Shown here piece after piece: positions 1 through 8,216 of a stretch of 32,085 nt of DNA (position 1 is its first letter; each line of letters opens with the position of its first letter). The DNA is from DATKZH01 sp964475955. GTDB taxonomy: Bacteria; Planctomycetota; Planctomycetia; Pirellulales; Thermoguttaceae. The notes below the pieces were generated by a model, which was not told where the DNA came from, did not search any database, and saw nothing but the letters and a program-made list of their open reading frames with translations. The stretch lies in assembly GCA_964475955.1 (NCBI GenBank), contig CAYYZY010000082.1, forward strand, positions 1 to 32,085, given 5' to 3'. Position numbers and translations under genes: made by a program.

Positions 1-51
1 CCGGAGCGAGAATCCGCGCTAACTGCTCTTGAACCGGACGTCAAGAACTAA
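1..51 (+). CDS. Possible 3' end of an upstream gene
   Basis: Frame 1 is open from the window edge and ends at TAA (49-51), reading PERESALTALEPDVKN. It lies 75 bases before the preferred secretin start and on the same strand, so it could be the last residues of an upstream pilus or secretion gene; PilM/N/O-like genes often sit there in this phylum. Sixteen codons are too few to identify anything, so this is an inference from position. Confidence 0.3.
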   Translation, partial: PERESALTALEPDVKN

Positions 52-126
52 TAGCATCCCGCCGCCTTTTCCTTGCGGCGTTTGCGCGCCCTCCCTCTGA
101 CAGTTCCAATTTCAGGGCGAAGTTCA

Positions 127-3100
127 GTGAAATCGTCACTCGAACGGCCGGGCCCGGTCTGTCTCGCCGTCGGTCGGCATCTCGTCGTGTGCGTGCTCCT
201 GGCGCTCACGCTGTCTAACCGAGCCGGCGCCCAGACCGACCCCGGGGCGGAGTACGAGCTCTATCCCCTTCAGTACAAGTCGGCGGCCGACGTCGAGAAG
301 ATGCTCTCCGAGATGCTTGCCGACCTCGAAGAGCCCACGCACGTGGTGGCCGACGTGCGCCGCAACCAAATCCTCCTCCGAGGGCCCGAGAAGGCCCACC
401 GGATCGCACGCGAAATGATCGACACCGTCGATCAGCCGCCCGCCGCAAAGGCGGCGGCCAAACCGGCGGCCAAACCGGGGGTCACACCGGTGGTCAAGGT
501 CGTGGCGTATCCGTGCCCCAAGGGCCGGCCGGCCGACGTAGCCGAGCGCCTGCGCCGGCGCTTCGGCGATCGCGACGGCGTGCGCATCGCCAGCGATCCG
601 CAGTCGGCGCAACTGCTGGTGCTTGCGCCCCTGGAAGTCCACGACCTGGTCGCGCGCGAACTCGGCACGGTCGACGTGCAAGGCGGCGGAAGTGCAACCA
701 ACGCGAAGTCGCTGGCCGCGCAGGTTTCGGGTGAAGAGATGGTCGAGCTGGCCTACTCGCAGATCGGCCGGATCGAGCCGCAGTTGCAGCGGCTTTTGGG
801 ATCGCGGTTGGAGCCGCGGCCGAATCGCCCCGCCGGACGCCCCGACTACCTGTTCGTCGACGCGGCGGGGCGCCGCGTCGAGCTGACGCTCGACCGCAAG
901 GCCAACGCCGTGCTGGTCGTCGGCACGCAGCCGCTCGTCCGGCAGTTCGAGCGGTTGATCCGCGCGCTCGACGCGCTGGAGAGCCCAAGCCGCAAGCCCG
1001 GCGAGACCGTGCGCATCGTCCCGGTGCGCCGGGCCGATCCCGACAAGGTGCGCCAGGCGGTCGACGCCTACCGGCGCGGCTTGGGCGCCCCGCGCCGCTC
1101 GCCCGGCGACGACGACCGCCCGAACGGCGCCGCAAAGCCGGCACCCAGGAAGGAGGAGATGGGGCGGCGCGGCCGCCCGGCCACGCGGGGGATCGAGCTG
1201 GTGCAGTATACGGCCGACGTGGCGGCCGAGGGCGCCGAGCCGGGCGGGCCGGGCGCCGTCGACGCGATCCCCTCCACGGAAGAAGAACTCAAGGCGCTGG
1301 AAGACGAACGGGAGCGGCTCCGCGAGGTGGGCGAACGGGTCGAAATCGACAGCCTCGACGACCTGGGGCTGATCATCCTGCGCGGCCCCGACCGCGACCT
1401 CGACGAAGTCAGCCGCATCATCGCCGAAATCGAACGCCTCAGCGAAATCACCGAACCGGAAATCTACGTCTATTCGCTCCAACACGTCTCCAGCGCCGGT
1501 CTGCTGGAAATCATCGAGCTGGTGGCCGAAGACCTGGCCGGCGGCCGGCAGGGGGCCGTGCACATCACCGACCTCGTCAAGCCCAACGCGATCCTGCTGA
1601 TCGGTTGGGGGGAAGCGCTGGCGGCGATCAAGGACCTGATCGCGCGCCTGGATCAGCCCGTCGCGCCCCAGTCGCGGCTTCGTGTGTTTCCCCTGCGTCA
1701 CGCGCCCGCCACGGCGACCGGCGCGACGATCGACGATTTCTTCTTCGAGCGGGGCGGACTGGGACCGCGGGTCGACGTCGAAGCCGACCCGCGCACGAAC
1801 TGCCTGATCGTGCGGGCCGCGCCCCGCGACATGGACGAGGTGGAGCTGCTGGTCAGCCATCTCGACCGGGCCGACAGCGACGCCGTGATGCAGACCCGCA
1901 CCTACAAGCTCAAACACGCGCTGGCCGCCGACGTGGCCGCCACCCTGGAAGACGCGATCAACGCGGCGACGGCCACGGGCGGGCCCGGCGACGGGAAATC
2001 GGCCGTCCTGGAACTGCTCACCGCCGACTTGGAAGGACAGCGCCTGCTGAAGTCGGGGCTGCTCGACAGCGTGCAGATCACGCCCGACTCCCACACGAAC
2101 ACGCTGATCGTCACCGCTCCGGCCGAGAGCATGGAGTTGCTGATGGCGCTGATCGAGCAGCTCGACTCGCCGACCGGCGTAGCGCAGATCAACGTGTTCG
2201 AGATCATCAACGGCGACGCCAACAGCCTGGTCGAGATGCTCCGCGTGCTGCTGCCCACCCAGGCCGGGACGACGGGCGGGCCGCAACTGGCCGGCGCCGA
2301 GGGCGAGAGCACGCTGGTGCCCGTGCGGTTCGCCGTCGACATGCGGACCAACAGCATCATCGCCGCGGGGTCGGAGGGGGACCTGGCGATCATCGAGGCC
2401 TTGCTGTTGCGGTTGGACGCCGAAGAGATCGAACAGCGCAAGAACACCGTCTACCGGCTGAAGAACTCGCCGGCGGTCGAGGTGGCCCTGGCCGTCAACG
2501 AATTCTTGCGGAGCGAGCGCGAGGTGGAGCGGGGCGCCCCCGGGGCCGAAAGCCCCTTCCGCCAGATCGAGCGCGAGGTGGTCGTCGTTCCCGAGCAGGT
2601 CACCAACTCGCTGATCATCAGCGCCACGCCGCGCTTCTACGACGAGATCGCGCAACTGGTCGAGCAGCTCGACAAGGCGCCCGCCCAGGTCATGATCCAG
2701 GTGTTGATCGCCGAAGTGCAGCTTAACGACCTCGACGAGTTCGGCGTCGAACTGGGTATCCAGGACTCCCTCCTCTTCGACCGAAGCCTGCTCGGAGACC
2801 TGGTCACGATCACCGAGAGCACGCTCGTGCCGGGCGTCGGTACGGTGCAAAACCAGCGGATCCTGGCCGCGCCGCTCACGCCCGGGTTCGACTTCAACAA
2901 CGGAACGCTGGGCAACAACGGCAGCGACCTGTCGATGCAGAATTCCAGCAATGTGGGCGGCCAGGCCCTCTCCAACTTCGCCGTGGGACGTACCAACAGC
3001 GAAACGGGCTACGGCGGACTGGTCCTCTCCGCCTCGAGCGAGAGCGTCAGCGTGTTGATCCGGTCGCTTCAAGAGACCCGGCGAGTCGACGTGCTGGGCC

Positions 3101-4158
3101 GACCCCAAATCATGACCCTCGACAACCAGCCGGCCTACATCCAGGTGGGGAGGGCCGTCCCCCGGATCACCGGCACCCGGTTCGACGGCCGCACCCAGAA
3201 CAACCAGATCGACCTGGAGCCGACCGGCCTGATCATGGGCGTCACCCCGCGGATCAGCCCCGACGGCAAGGTCACCATGGAGATCGACGCCGAGAAGTCG
3301 GACCTCGGCCCCGAACAGGAAGGAATCCCCGTGTCGGTCGTCGACGGGCAGATCATCCGCCAGCCGGCGATCAACATCACCCTGGCCCAAACCACCGTCA
3401 GCGCGGCCAGCGGCGAAACGATCGTGCTCGGCGGACTGATCACCACGCGGAAGACCGAAATCCACCGTCGTATCCCCTGGCTCCACCGCGTGCCCGTGCT
3501 CGGCAACCTCTTCCGGTACGACAGCGAAGAAGATGAACGGGCCGAGCTTCTGATCATCCTGACGCCGCACGTCATCGAGAGCCCGGAGGAGGCCCAACGC
3601 CTCAAACAAATCGAGGCCGCGCGCATTAGCTGGTGCCTGGCCGACGTCCACGCGATGCACGGCCCCACGGGCCTCTACGACGACCGCGACGCCTCCGAAT
3701 GGCAGGGCCACGGGGAGGTGATTTACCCTGATCTCAACCCGCGCGGTCGGAAGCCGGGCGAATTCACGCCCAAGGAAGTCCGCACCGAAGACCTCGAACT
3801 CTCGCCGCCCATCCAGGACGCGCCGGAGGCTCCGCCCGCGGAAGACGGACGCTCCCTTCCCCCAAAAAAATGGGAGTCTCTCCCGGAGACCGGCTTCCCC
3901 GTCGAGCCGAACCCGAAGCCGGCCCCCCAAGCGAGCGCGTTCCCCGGCCGGCCGACGACCGTGAGCCGGGCGTCGTGGGACTCCCCCGCCGCCGGGGAAC
4001 CGCCCGGCCGCTCTCCGTCCGGGCAGGGGCTCTTGTCCACCGAGTTCTCCGTGCCGATCCATCCGGCCGAGTCGTCAGCCGAACCGGCGCCGGCCGCCTC
4101 GAAGCAGGAGCCGGAGGAACGTCGATCGAAAAACCCCTTGCGCTTTCTGTATGAATGA
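127..4158 (+). CDS. Giant secretin, type II secretion / type IV pilus (GspD/PilQ-like)
   Basis: This outer-membrane secretin would form the gated pore for type II secretion or a type IV pilus. I chose the GTG at 127 because the protein then starts with a normal signal peptide (basic start, LVVCVLLALTL core, cut near AGAQ); an in-frame TTG at 73 adds 18 residues. About nine successive N1-type (secretin_N) modules fill roughly residues 43-850, each ending in a pattern such as TNSLIISATP followed by a helix ending in QLD. The secretin core follows: VLGRPQIMTLDNQPA near 988, LGGLITTRKT then PVLGNLFR near 1101-1131, and the terminal strand LLIILTPHVI near 1145. A proline-rich tail of about 190 residues is added. 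GspD proteins are usually 650-750 residues with three or four N domains, so this one (1343) is nearly double. Its stop overlaps the next gene by 8 bases, implying co-translation. Confidence 0.93.
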   Translation: MKSSLERPGPVCLAVGRHLVVCVLLALTLSNRAGAQTDPGAEYELYPLQYKSAADVEKMLSEMLADLEEPTHVVADVRRNQILLRGPEKAHRIAREMIDTVDQPPAAKAAAKPAAKPGVTPVVKVVAYPCPKGRPADVAERLRRRFGDRDGVRIASDPQSAQLLVLAPLEVHDLVARELGTVDVQGGGSATNAKSLAAQVSGEEMVELAYSQIGRIEPQLQRLLGSRLEPRPNRPAGRPDYLFVDAAGRRVELTLDRKANAVLVVGTQPLVRQFERLIRALDALESPSRKPGETVRIVPVRRADPDKVRQAVDAYRRGLGAPRRSPGDDDRPNGAAKPAPRKEEMGRRGRPATRGIELVQYTADVAAEGAEPGGPGAVDAIPSTEEELKALEDERERLREVGERVEIDSLDDLGLIILRGPDRDLDEVSRIIAEIERLSEITEPEIYVYSLQHVSSAGLLEIIELVAEDLAGGRQGAVHITDLVKPNAILLIGWGEALAAIKDLIARLDQPVAPQSRLRVFPLRHAPATATGATIDDFFFERGGLGPRVDVEADPRTNCLIVRAAPRDMDEVELLVSHLDRADSDAVMQTRTYKLKHALAADVAATLEDAINAATATGGPGDGKSAVLELLTADLEGQRLLKSGLLDSVQITPDSHTNTLIVTAPAESMELLMALIEQLDSPTGVAQINVFEIINGDANSLVEMLRVLLPTQAGTTGGPQLAGAEGESTLVPVRFAVDMRTNSIIAAGSEGDLAIIEALLLRLDAEEIEQRKNTVYRLKNSPAVEVALAVNEFLRSEREVERGAPGAESPFRQIEREVVVVPEQVTNSLIISATPRFYDEIAQLVEQLDKAPAQVMIQVLIAEVQLNDLDEFGVELGIQDSLLFDRSLLGDLVTITESTLVPGVGTVQNQRILAAPLTPGFDFNNGTLGNNGSDLSMQNSSNVGGQALSNFAVGRTNSETGYGGLVLSASSESVSVLIRSLQETRRVDVLGRPQIMTLDNQPAYIQVGRAVPRITGTRFDGRTQNNQIDLEPTGLIMGVTPRISPDGKVTMEIDAEKSDLGPEQEGIPVSVVDGQIIRQPAINITLAQTTVSAASGETIVLGGLITTRKTEIHRRIPWLHRVPVLGNLFRYDSEEDERAELLIILTPHVIESPEEAQRLKQIEAARISWCLADVHAMHGPTGLYDDRDASEWQGHGEVIYPDLNPRGRKPGEFTPKEVRTEDLELSPPIQDAPEAPPAEDGRSLPPKKWESLPETGFPVEPNPKPAPQASAFPGRPTTVSRASWDSPAAGEPPGRSPSGQGLLSTEFSVPIHPAESSAEPAPAASKQEPEERRSKNPLRFLYE

Positions 4159-5284
4159 ACCTGAGGGCGAGCCGATTCGCATGTTCTTCAGACCAACCAG
4201 AACCAGCCAACGTGCGCCGTGGAGCAGGCTCGCGGCGCACGCCGTCTGCGCCGCGGTCGTGGTCTTCGCAGCCGGGTGCACCCAGCTCGATCTGGCCGAC
4301 GAGTTCAGTTGGCCGTGGTCCGAGCCCGAGCCCAGAACCCCCACCCGCATGGTCAACACCTGGACCGATACGGTCCTTCAGCAGCCGGGCAAACCGGGGG
4401 TGCGGGGCTTCGGCGGACGGATCATGTTCTTCGAGGACGGCCGTGAGAAGCCGATCAAGGTGGAGGGGACCCTGACCGTCTACGCCTTCGACGACGCCGA
4501 CCCCGACCCCAACAAGCCGCCCGAAAAGAAATACCTTTTCCTCGCCGATCAGCTCCCCAAGCACTACAGCAAGTCGAAGGTGGGGCACTCCTACAGCTTC
4601 TGGCTCCCCTGGGACGACGCGGGCGGATACGAGCGCCAGATCGGCCTGGTCGTCCGATTCGAGGACCGCGAAGGCAAGGTCGTGATGTCGCCCGTCGCGC
4701 ACAAAACGCTGCCGGGGAGACAGCCCGAACCGAACGCGGAAGACGCCCCTGCCGGCACGATCAGCCGGCTCGACGAAAGCACCGTGGGCAGTGTCCGCCA
4801 AGTCGCGCACCAGAAGCCGATCCAACCGGCGCGGGAGAGCCGGGCGAGGATGAAGACGACGACCATCGAGCTGACGTCGAGCTTCGCCGAGCGCCTGGCC
4901 GCGGCCTCGAAGTCGGAAGCGCAATCGGCGGAACGAGCCCAGGCAAACACGCCCCCCGAGCGAACCGGCACGGCGGACCCGGCCGAGGGGCCCGTTACGG
5001 CTGAGTCGCGGGCGGAGCGGTCGACGGGGTCGGGCGAGTCGCCGGAGGAGTCTCCGGAGCCTTCTTCGGCGGACTCTTCTTCGGCGCGCCCTTCACAGTC
5101 AGCTCATCCCGCACATTCGAGATTCCAGGCTCCAAGAGCAGAAGGAGGCGAGCCAGCTTCTTCTCTCTCGCGCTGCCGACCTCGCCCCGCAAGATGGCCG
5201 TCTCCTCTTCCACGGACACCTCGACCGAAGCAGTTCCAACACTCGTCAGGGTCGATTCCAGCCGATTCGTCAGGCGGGAACTGA
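4151..5284 (+). CDS. Lipoprotein cotranscribed with the secretin
   Basis: A hydrophobic segment ends in a lipobox (FAAGC, Cys43), predicting a lipid-anchored periplasmic protein. ATG 4151 overlaps the secretin stop; ATG 4181 (residue 11) is an alternative start. Residues 44-200 form a compact conserved-looking domain (MVNTWTDTVLQQPGKPGVRG, GRIMFFEDG, GTLTVYAFDD, HSYSFWLPWDDAGG). After about residue 210 the sequence becomes low-complexity Ser/Pro/Arg. The last 96 codons are antisense to the BON-domain part of the convergent gene and look like run-on rather than selected protein. I know similar lipoproteins next to secretins in planctomycetes but no defined function. A pilotin or accessory role at the secretin is inferred from position and lipidation only. 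Confidence 0.8.
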   Translation: MNEPEGEPIRMFFRPTRTSQRAPWSRLAAHAVCAAVVVFAAGCTQLDLADEFSWPWSEPEPRTPTRMVNTWTDTVLQQPGKPGVRGFGGRIMFFEDGREKPIKVEGTLTVYAFDDADPDPNKPPEKKYLFLADQLPKHYSKSKVGHSYSFWLPWDDAGGYERQIGLVVRFEDREGKVVMSPVAHKTLPGRQPEPNAEDAPAGTISRLDESTVGSVRQVAHQKPIQPARESRARMKTTTIELTSSFAERLAAASKSEAQSAERAQANTPPERTGTADPAEGPVTAESRAERSTGSGESPEESPEPSSADSSSARPSQSAHPAHSRFQAPRAEGGEPASSLSRCRPRPARWPSPLPRTPRPKQFQHSSGSIPADSSGGN

Positions 5285-5771
5285 GCTGGGGCGACGCGGG
5301 GCGCGCGAAGTCGAAGCCGACGCGCAGGCGAGGCTGGTACATGCGGGTGCGTGTGCGCGCGGCGGCGCGCCCGGTGCGGTTGGCGTCGGGGCCGGTCTGC
5401 ACGGCGACTTCGTCGATGGCCGAGCGGATCGCGCTCGGGTCTTCCGTCTGCTGCACTCCGACGAAGTTCTGGACGTTGCCCGAATTGGCGCCCACGAAGT
5501 CGCGGGCGCTGCGATTCCCTCGCATGTACCTGGCCGATTCATCGGGCATGCCCACGCCCGCAAAAGGCGAGTTGGAACCGGCCGACTTACCGGCCGACGA
5601 CCTCTCGAACAGGCCGCTGGAGAACGACCGGCGGCTGGCTTGCGACTCCCGGCCGCGGGGCGGCGACGCGCGTCCCAGGCTCCGTTCGCCGAACAACTGG
5701 GCCGGCGCCTGGTGGGCGCCGAGCAGGAACGCCGCCAGTGCCCAGGCGACCATCATCCGTTTCGCGTTCAT
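4995..5771 (-). CDS. Secreted BON-domain protein
   Basis: The protein (258 residues) has a Sec signal peptide (MVAWALAAFLLGAHQAPAQ) and then a disordered Arg/Ser/Gly-rich stretch. A BON-like domain occupies about residues 162-228: SSRLTNRLESTLTS, VEVSVEEETAILRGEVGS, a helix with KKLARLLLLLEPGISNV, then RDELTVKG. BON domains are small alpha/beta folds linked to phospholipid or envelope binding, so a periplasmic or envelope role is likely. The Pro/Lys tail (KKSPPKKAPETPP) is low complexity. The gene converges on the secretin-linked lipoprotein and overlaps it by 290 bases. Because the BON domain is recognisable, this strand is the more reliable coding choice in the overlap. No strong ribosome-binding site precedes the ATG at 5771. 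Confidence 0.8.
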   Translation of the reverse strand: MNAKRMMVAWALAAFLLGAHQAPAQLFGERSLGRASPPRGRESQASRRSFSSGLFERSSAGKSAGSNSPFAGVGMPDESARYMRGNRSARDFVGANSGNVQNFVGVQQTEDPSAIRSAIDEVAVQTGPDANRTGRAAARTRTRMYQPRLRVGFDFARPASPQLSSRLTNRLESTLTSVGTASVEVSVEEETAILRGEVGSAREKKLARLLLLLEPGISNVRDELTVKGAPKKSPPKKAPETPPATRPTPSTAPPATQP

Positions 5772-6209
5772 TGAGATGCCCCCTCGATTTCGGCATTCGG
5801 GCTCGGTAGCTTCTCTCTGGCCGTTCTGCTTTTAGTTTACCAGGAACCGGGCCGCCGGAGGAGGGGGGAAAGACCTCGGGCGACGGGCAAAGAGGGCCGA
5901 TCTCCCGTCGCTCGCCGCCAAGCTTCGTGAAATGCCGTGCTTGCCCGGGGCGAGGCGACTCCCCCTCGGAGCCCCCGCTTGAGGGGGCGAAGAGGCGGGC
6001 CGACGATCCGGGGGCGCGGCGGTCGACCGGCCGGAATGCGTGGGTTAGACTATAGTTGGGTTGGAATATCCCAGACCTACGGCGGGCGGAGCCGGTGGCC
6101 CATAGTGGGGGGGCGCGGTTGACGGTCGGCTGTCAGGCGTGATATAAGCCCGTGTGCCTTGGGTACCCTGCCCGAGGGTGTCTGTCCGCTGGATTCCGAG
6201 TGTGCGCCC
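5772..6209. other. Divergent intergenic region with a small GC hairpin
   Basis: This 438-base spacer separates two divergently transcribed genes (BON protein leftward, FHA protein rightward) and should carry promoters for both. A 6-bp stem is visible at 5971-5988 (GCCCCC, loop GCTTGA, GGGGGC). A TATAGT at 6051-6056 resembles a -10 box but has no convincing -35 partner. I see no gene in it. Confidence 0.4.
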
Positions 6210-6881
6210 ATGGCCCTGCTGACGTTGCGCGTGTTGGACGGTGCGGATCGGGGCCGCGTTTTCGCGGACCTGCCCACGCCGGTCACAATCGGACGCGAGG
6301 AAGGAAACACGGTCCAACTGAACGACGAGCGGATCAGCCGGTTCCACGTCAAGATCCAGGAGGACCAGGAGAAGCTGGTGCTGACCGACCTGGAGAGCAC
6401 CAACGGGACGAAGGTGAATGGGGAGAACGTCCAGCTATGGATCCTCCGCCACGGCGACGTGATCATGCTCGGGCGCACGGTGCTTCTGTTCGGCTCAGAG
6501 GAGGAGATCGCCCGGCGACTGGCCAGTTTGAGGGGGGTCGACGTGGCGGCCGGGGCGACCCTCAGCGGCGACGACAGCGACCAGTCGTCGCCCATCTCCC
6601 TGGAGTATGAGCTGGCCTTCGGAAACGATCCCGACGCCCAGGGCACGCTCCACACGCTCCTTCCGCCCGAACTGCCCGACGGTCTGAGCCCCGGCCAAGC
6701 CGCCCAACTTTCGGAGATGCTCCAGTATTTTCACATGCGCATGCGCGGGCTGGTCCAGTCGGTGAAACCGAAGCGCAAGTCGGAGCAGGTCATCTTGAGC
6801 CTCCGCCAGTGGCAGAACCTGCTCGACCTCCACGACCGGGTCGCCGGTTATCTGCGGAGCATCGGGGAGCCCGATCGGTAA
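6210..6881 (+). CDS. FHA-domain protein
   Basis: A forkhead-associated domain occupies residues 1-96 and shows the phosphothreonine-binding signature: GR at 28-29, SRFH at 43-46, and STNGTKVNG at 63-71. Such domains bind phosphothreonine peptides and usually read out Ser/Thr kinase signalling. The remaining 127 residues are not a domain I can name; they are largely helical (GLSPGQAAQLSEMLQYFHMRMRGL, then SEQVILSLRQWQNLLDLHDRVAGYL). There is no signal peptide, so it is cytoplasmic. ATG 6210 is preferred because the FHA fold starts immediately (MALLTLRVLDG); a TTG at 6159 would add 17 residues of unlikely sequence. No kinase or phosphatase gene is adjacent, so its partner must be elsewhere. Confidence 0.88.
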   Translation: MALLTLRVLDGADRGRVFADLPTPVTIGREEGNTVQLNDERISRFHVKIQEDQEKLVLTDLESTNGTKVNGENVQLWILRHGDVIMLGRTVLLFGSEEEIARRLASLRGVDVAAGATLSGDDSDQSSPISLEYELAFGNDPDAQGTLHTLLPPELPDGLSPGQAAQLSEMLQYFHMRMRGLVQSVKPKRKSEQVILSLRQWQNLLDLHDRVAGYLRSIGEPDR

Positions 6882-7250
6882 CCGTGCTCGCACGGACTCT
6901 ACCCGGGGAATTGCCCCCGTGCCGCCCCGTCGATCGGCGTAGTCGATCACAGATGCTCGACGACCAAAGGGAAGTCTTCCGGTAGACGGCGTCGAACACC
7001 GGGCCCACGGACGAGTCGTGGGCGTAGAGCGGACTCATCTCGATCATCTCACCGTCTCCGTGTGACGCGCCGTACGCGTGCCCCTTGCCACCCGCGATGC
7101 CCTCGGTGGCCGTCACAACCGTAGCCCACGGCCGCCACGCGCTCTGGCCTTTGAGGGCGTCGGGGCGTCGGCCGAGGAGAACGCTCGTTTCTTCGGCAGG
7201 GCCTGTGACGGTTGTAGGATCCTCACGGGGGCAAGTCGACGTGGCGCACC
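6882..7250. other. Intergenic region between convergent genes, no secure gene
   Basis: This 369-base gap lies between the FHA gene and the convergent small gene at 7251. A minus-strand frame is open across it and contains a protein-like stretch (about 6960-7190, for example ATVVTATEGIAGGKGHAYG and MSPLYAHDSSVGPVFDAVY). It has no plausible start or signal, and it runs into the antisense of both neighbours. It may be a decayed gene fragment, but I cannot name a parent family. Confidence 0.3.
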
Positions 7251-7724
7251 TCACGCGAGACCGCGGAGAAAATCGGCAACTCGCTCGATCGCCTTTTCCG
7301 CGGTGCGCTGCTTGATGAGGCCCTCTTTGGCGGCGGCGGTGAGCAGCACGGTGCACGTTCCGCCTTCCACTCCGAGGATTTCCGCGTGAACCACTGCGGG
7401 GTTCATGTTGAGCATTCCGGAGCGGAGCACCCCGGAGAGCTTGGGGTAGGGGGATTCGCCCGCTTCAAGGTCGTCGGCCACGCGTCCGTTGTCGGCGAAG
7501 AACGAGTAGAGCCTGGCGAGCACGGCGCGCGGCTCCGCCTTGACCCTAACCTGGGTCTGGGATCGCTCGGTGGGGAGATGCCTCGCCGCGAACCGGGCTC
7601 CGCACGAGTTGCCGATACTCCCGGCGAACTCCAGCACGGGCCCCGGAACCCCGCCGATTTCGGCGCCGAGGTTCGCCAACTTGCCCAGTTCCCGGGCCAG
7701 GAGATCGTCCTCTTGTTGCGTCAT
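7251..7724 (-). CDS. Hypothetical protein, 157 residues
   Basis: I do not recognise this family. The predicted protein is soluble, with no signal peptide or membrane segment. It opens with an acidic helix (MTQQEDDLLARELGKLANLG), has a central part TQVRVKAEPRAVLARLYSFF, and ends in an alternating strand/helix unit (AVVHAEILGVEGG, TCTVLLTAAAKEGL, KAIERVADFLRGL) that suggests a small alpha/beta domain. ATG 7724 is chosen with GGAG ten bases upstream; GTG 7733 is a poorer alternative because the same GGAG would be one base away. It is monocistronic and convergent with the FHA gene, and the spacer upstream carries a REP-like palindrome. Evidence for coding is the open frame, plausible ribosome-binding site and balanced composition. 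Confidence 0.6.
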   Translation of the reverse strand: MTQQEDDLLARELGKLANLGAEIGGVPGPVLEFAGSIGNSCGARFAARHLPTERSQTQVRVKAEPRAVLARLYSFFADNGRVADDLEAGESPYPKLSGVLRSGMLNMNPAVVHAEILGVEGGTCTVLLTAAAKEGLIKQRTAEKAIERVADFLRGLA

Positions 7725-8216
7725 GAGCTGCACGCTCCGCGTGACAGGGAGGCTCGCTTGGCTGGCCTGCCGGCCGAAGACGTCAGTTTCGCCGGACCAG
7801 CCGGCGCGTCAAGTGGGAAGGAAAATGGGGTCGGGTCTCATTTCGTCCGAAGACGACCTGACACTTCCCATGCGCGTGCGACAAAATGAGACCCGACCCC
7901 ATTTTCCGAGTCTGGACGAAGAAGCACTTCCCTTCCACGGTAGCGTCCCGCCGCCACGCAGCCTACGCCGAACACCAATCCGCACTCAAACGCGCAACAG
8001 CCCAAGCCACAGCAACTTAAGAAATCTGCCAGCCCAGTCATGGGGTAGGGGCCGTTCTCGGCGGCAAGCGCCGGTTGCGCGTGTTCGCGGCGCGCCCGCC
8101 GCCTTGCACCGCCGGGTGGGGCGCCTGGAATTCCCGGTCGGCCCTGGTACAATCGCGATCTCATTGCCCGTCTGCCGGAAACGACGGATCGCCGCGGCGC
8201 CTTACGGGAGAGAAGG
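7725..8216. other. Divergent spacer upstream of dnaE, contains a REP-like element
   Basis: This 492-base spacer lies between the leftward small gene and rightward dnaE. It holds the palindromic element at 7820-7907 and the dnaE ribosome-binding site (GGGAG at 8206-8210, six bases before the ATG). Apart from these I see no gene. Confidence 0.5.
7820..7907. repeat. REP-like palindromic element with 24-bp arms
   Basis: Left arm 7820-7843 and right arm 7884-7907 are perfect 24-bp inverted repeats built around GGGGTCGGGTCTCATTT; allowing one mismatch the pairing continues inward for four more bases. The 40-base centre begins with a second perfect small hairpin overlapping the left arm by one base (TCGTC, loop CGAA, GACGA at 7843-7856). 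The layout of long outer arms and an inner hairpin resembles REP/BIME elements mobilised by REP-associated tyrosine transposases. I recall near-identical arm sequences as dispersed repeats in planctomycetes, but no transposase gene is present here. Confidence 0.8.

Noticed and set aside
136..4062. A 1308-codon open frame antisense to the secretin
   Set aside because: It mirrors codon bias of a GC-rich gene; its translation is Gly/Arg/His/Asp-rich without any domain, while the plus strand encodes a clear secretin.
6159..6209. Earlier TTG start for the FHA protein
   Set aside because: The added 17 residues do not look like the start of an FHA protein and there is no ribosome-binding site.
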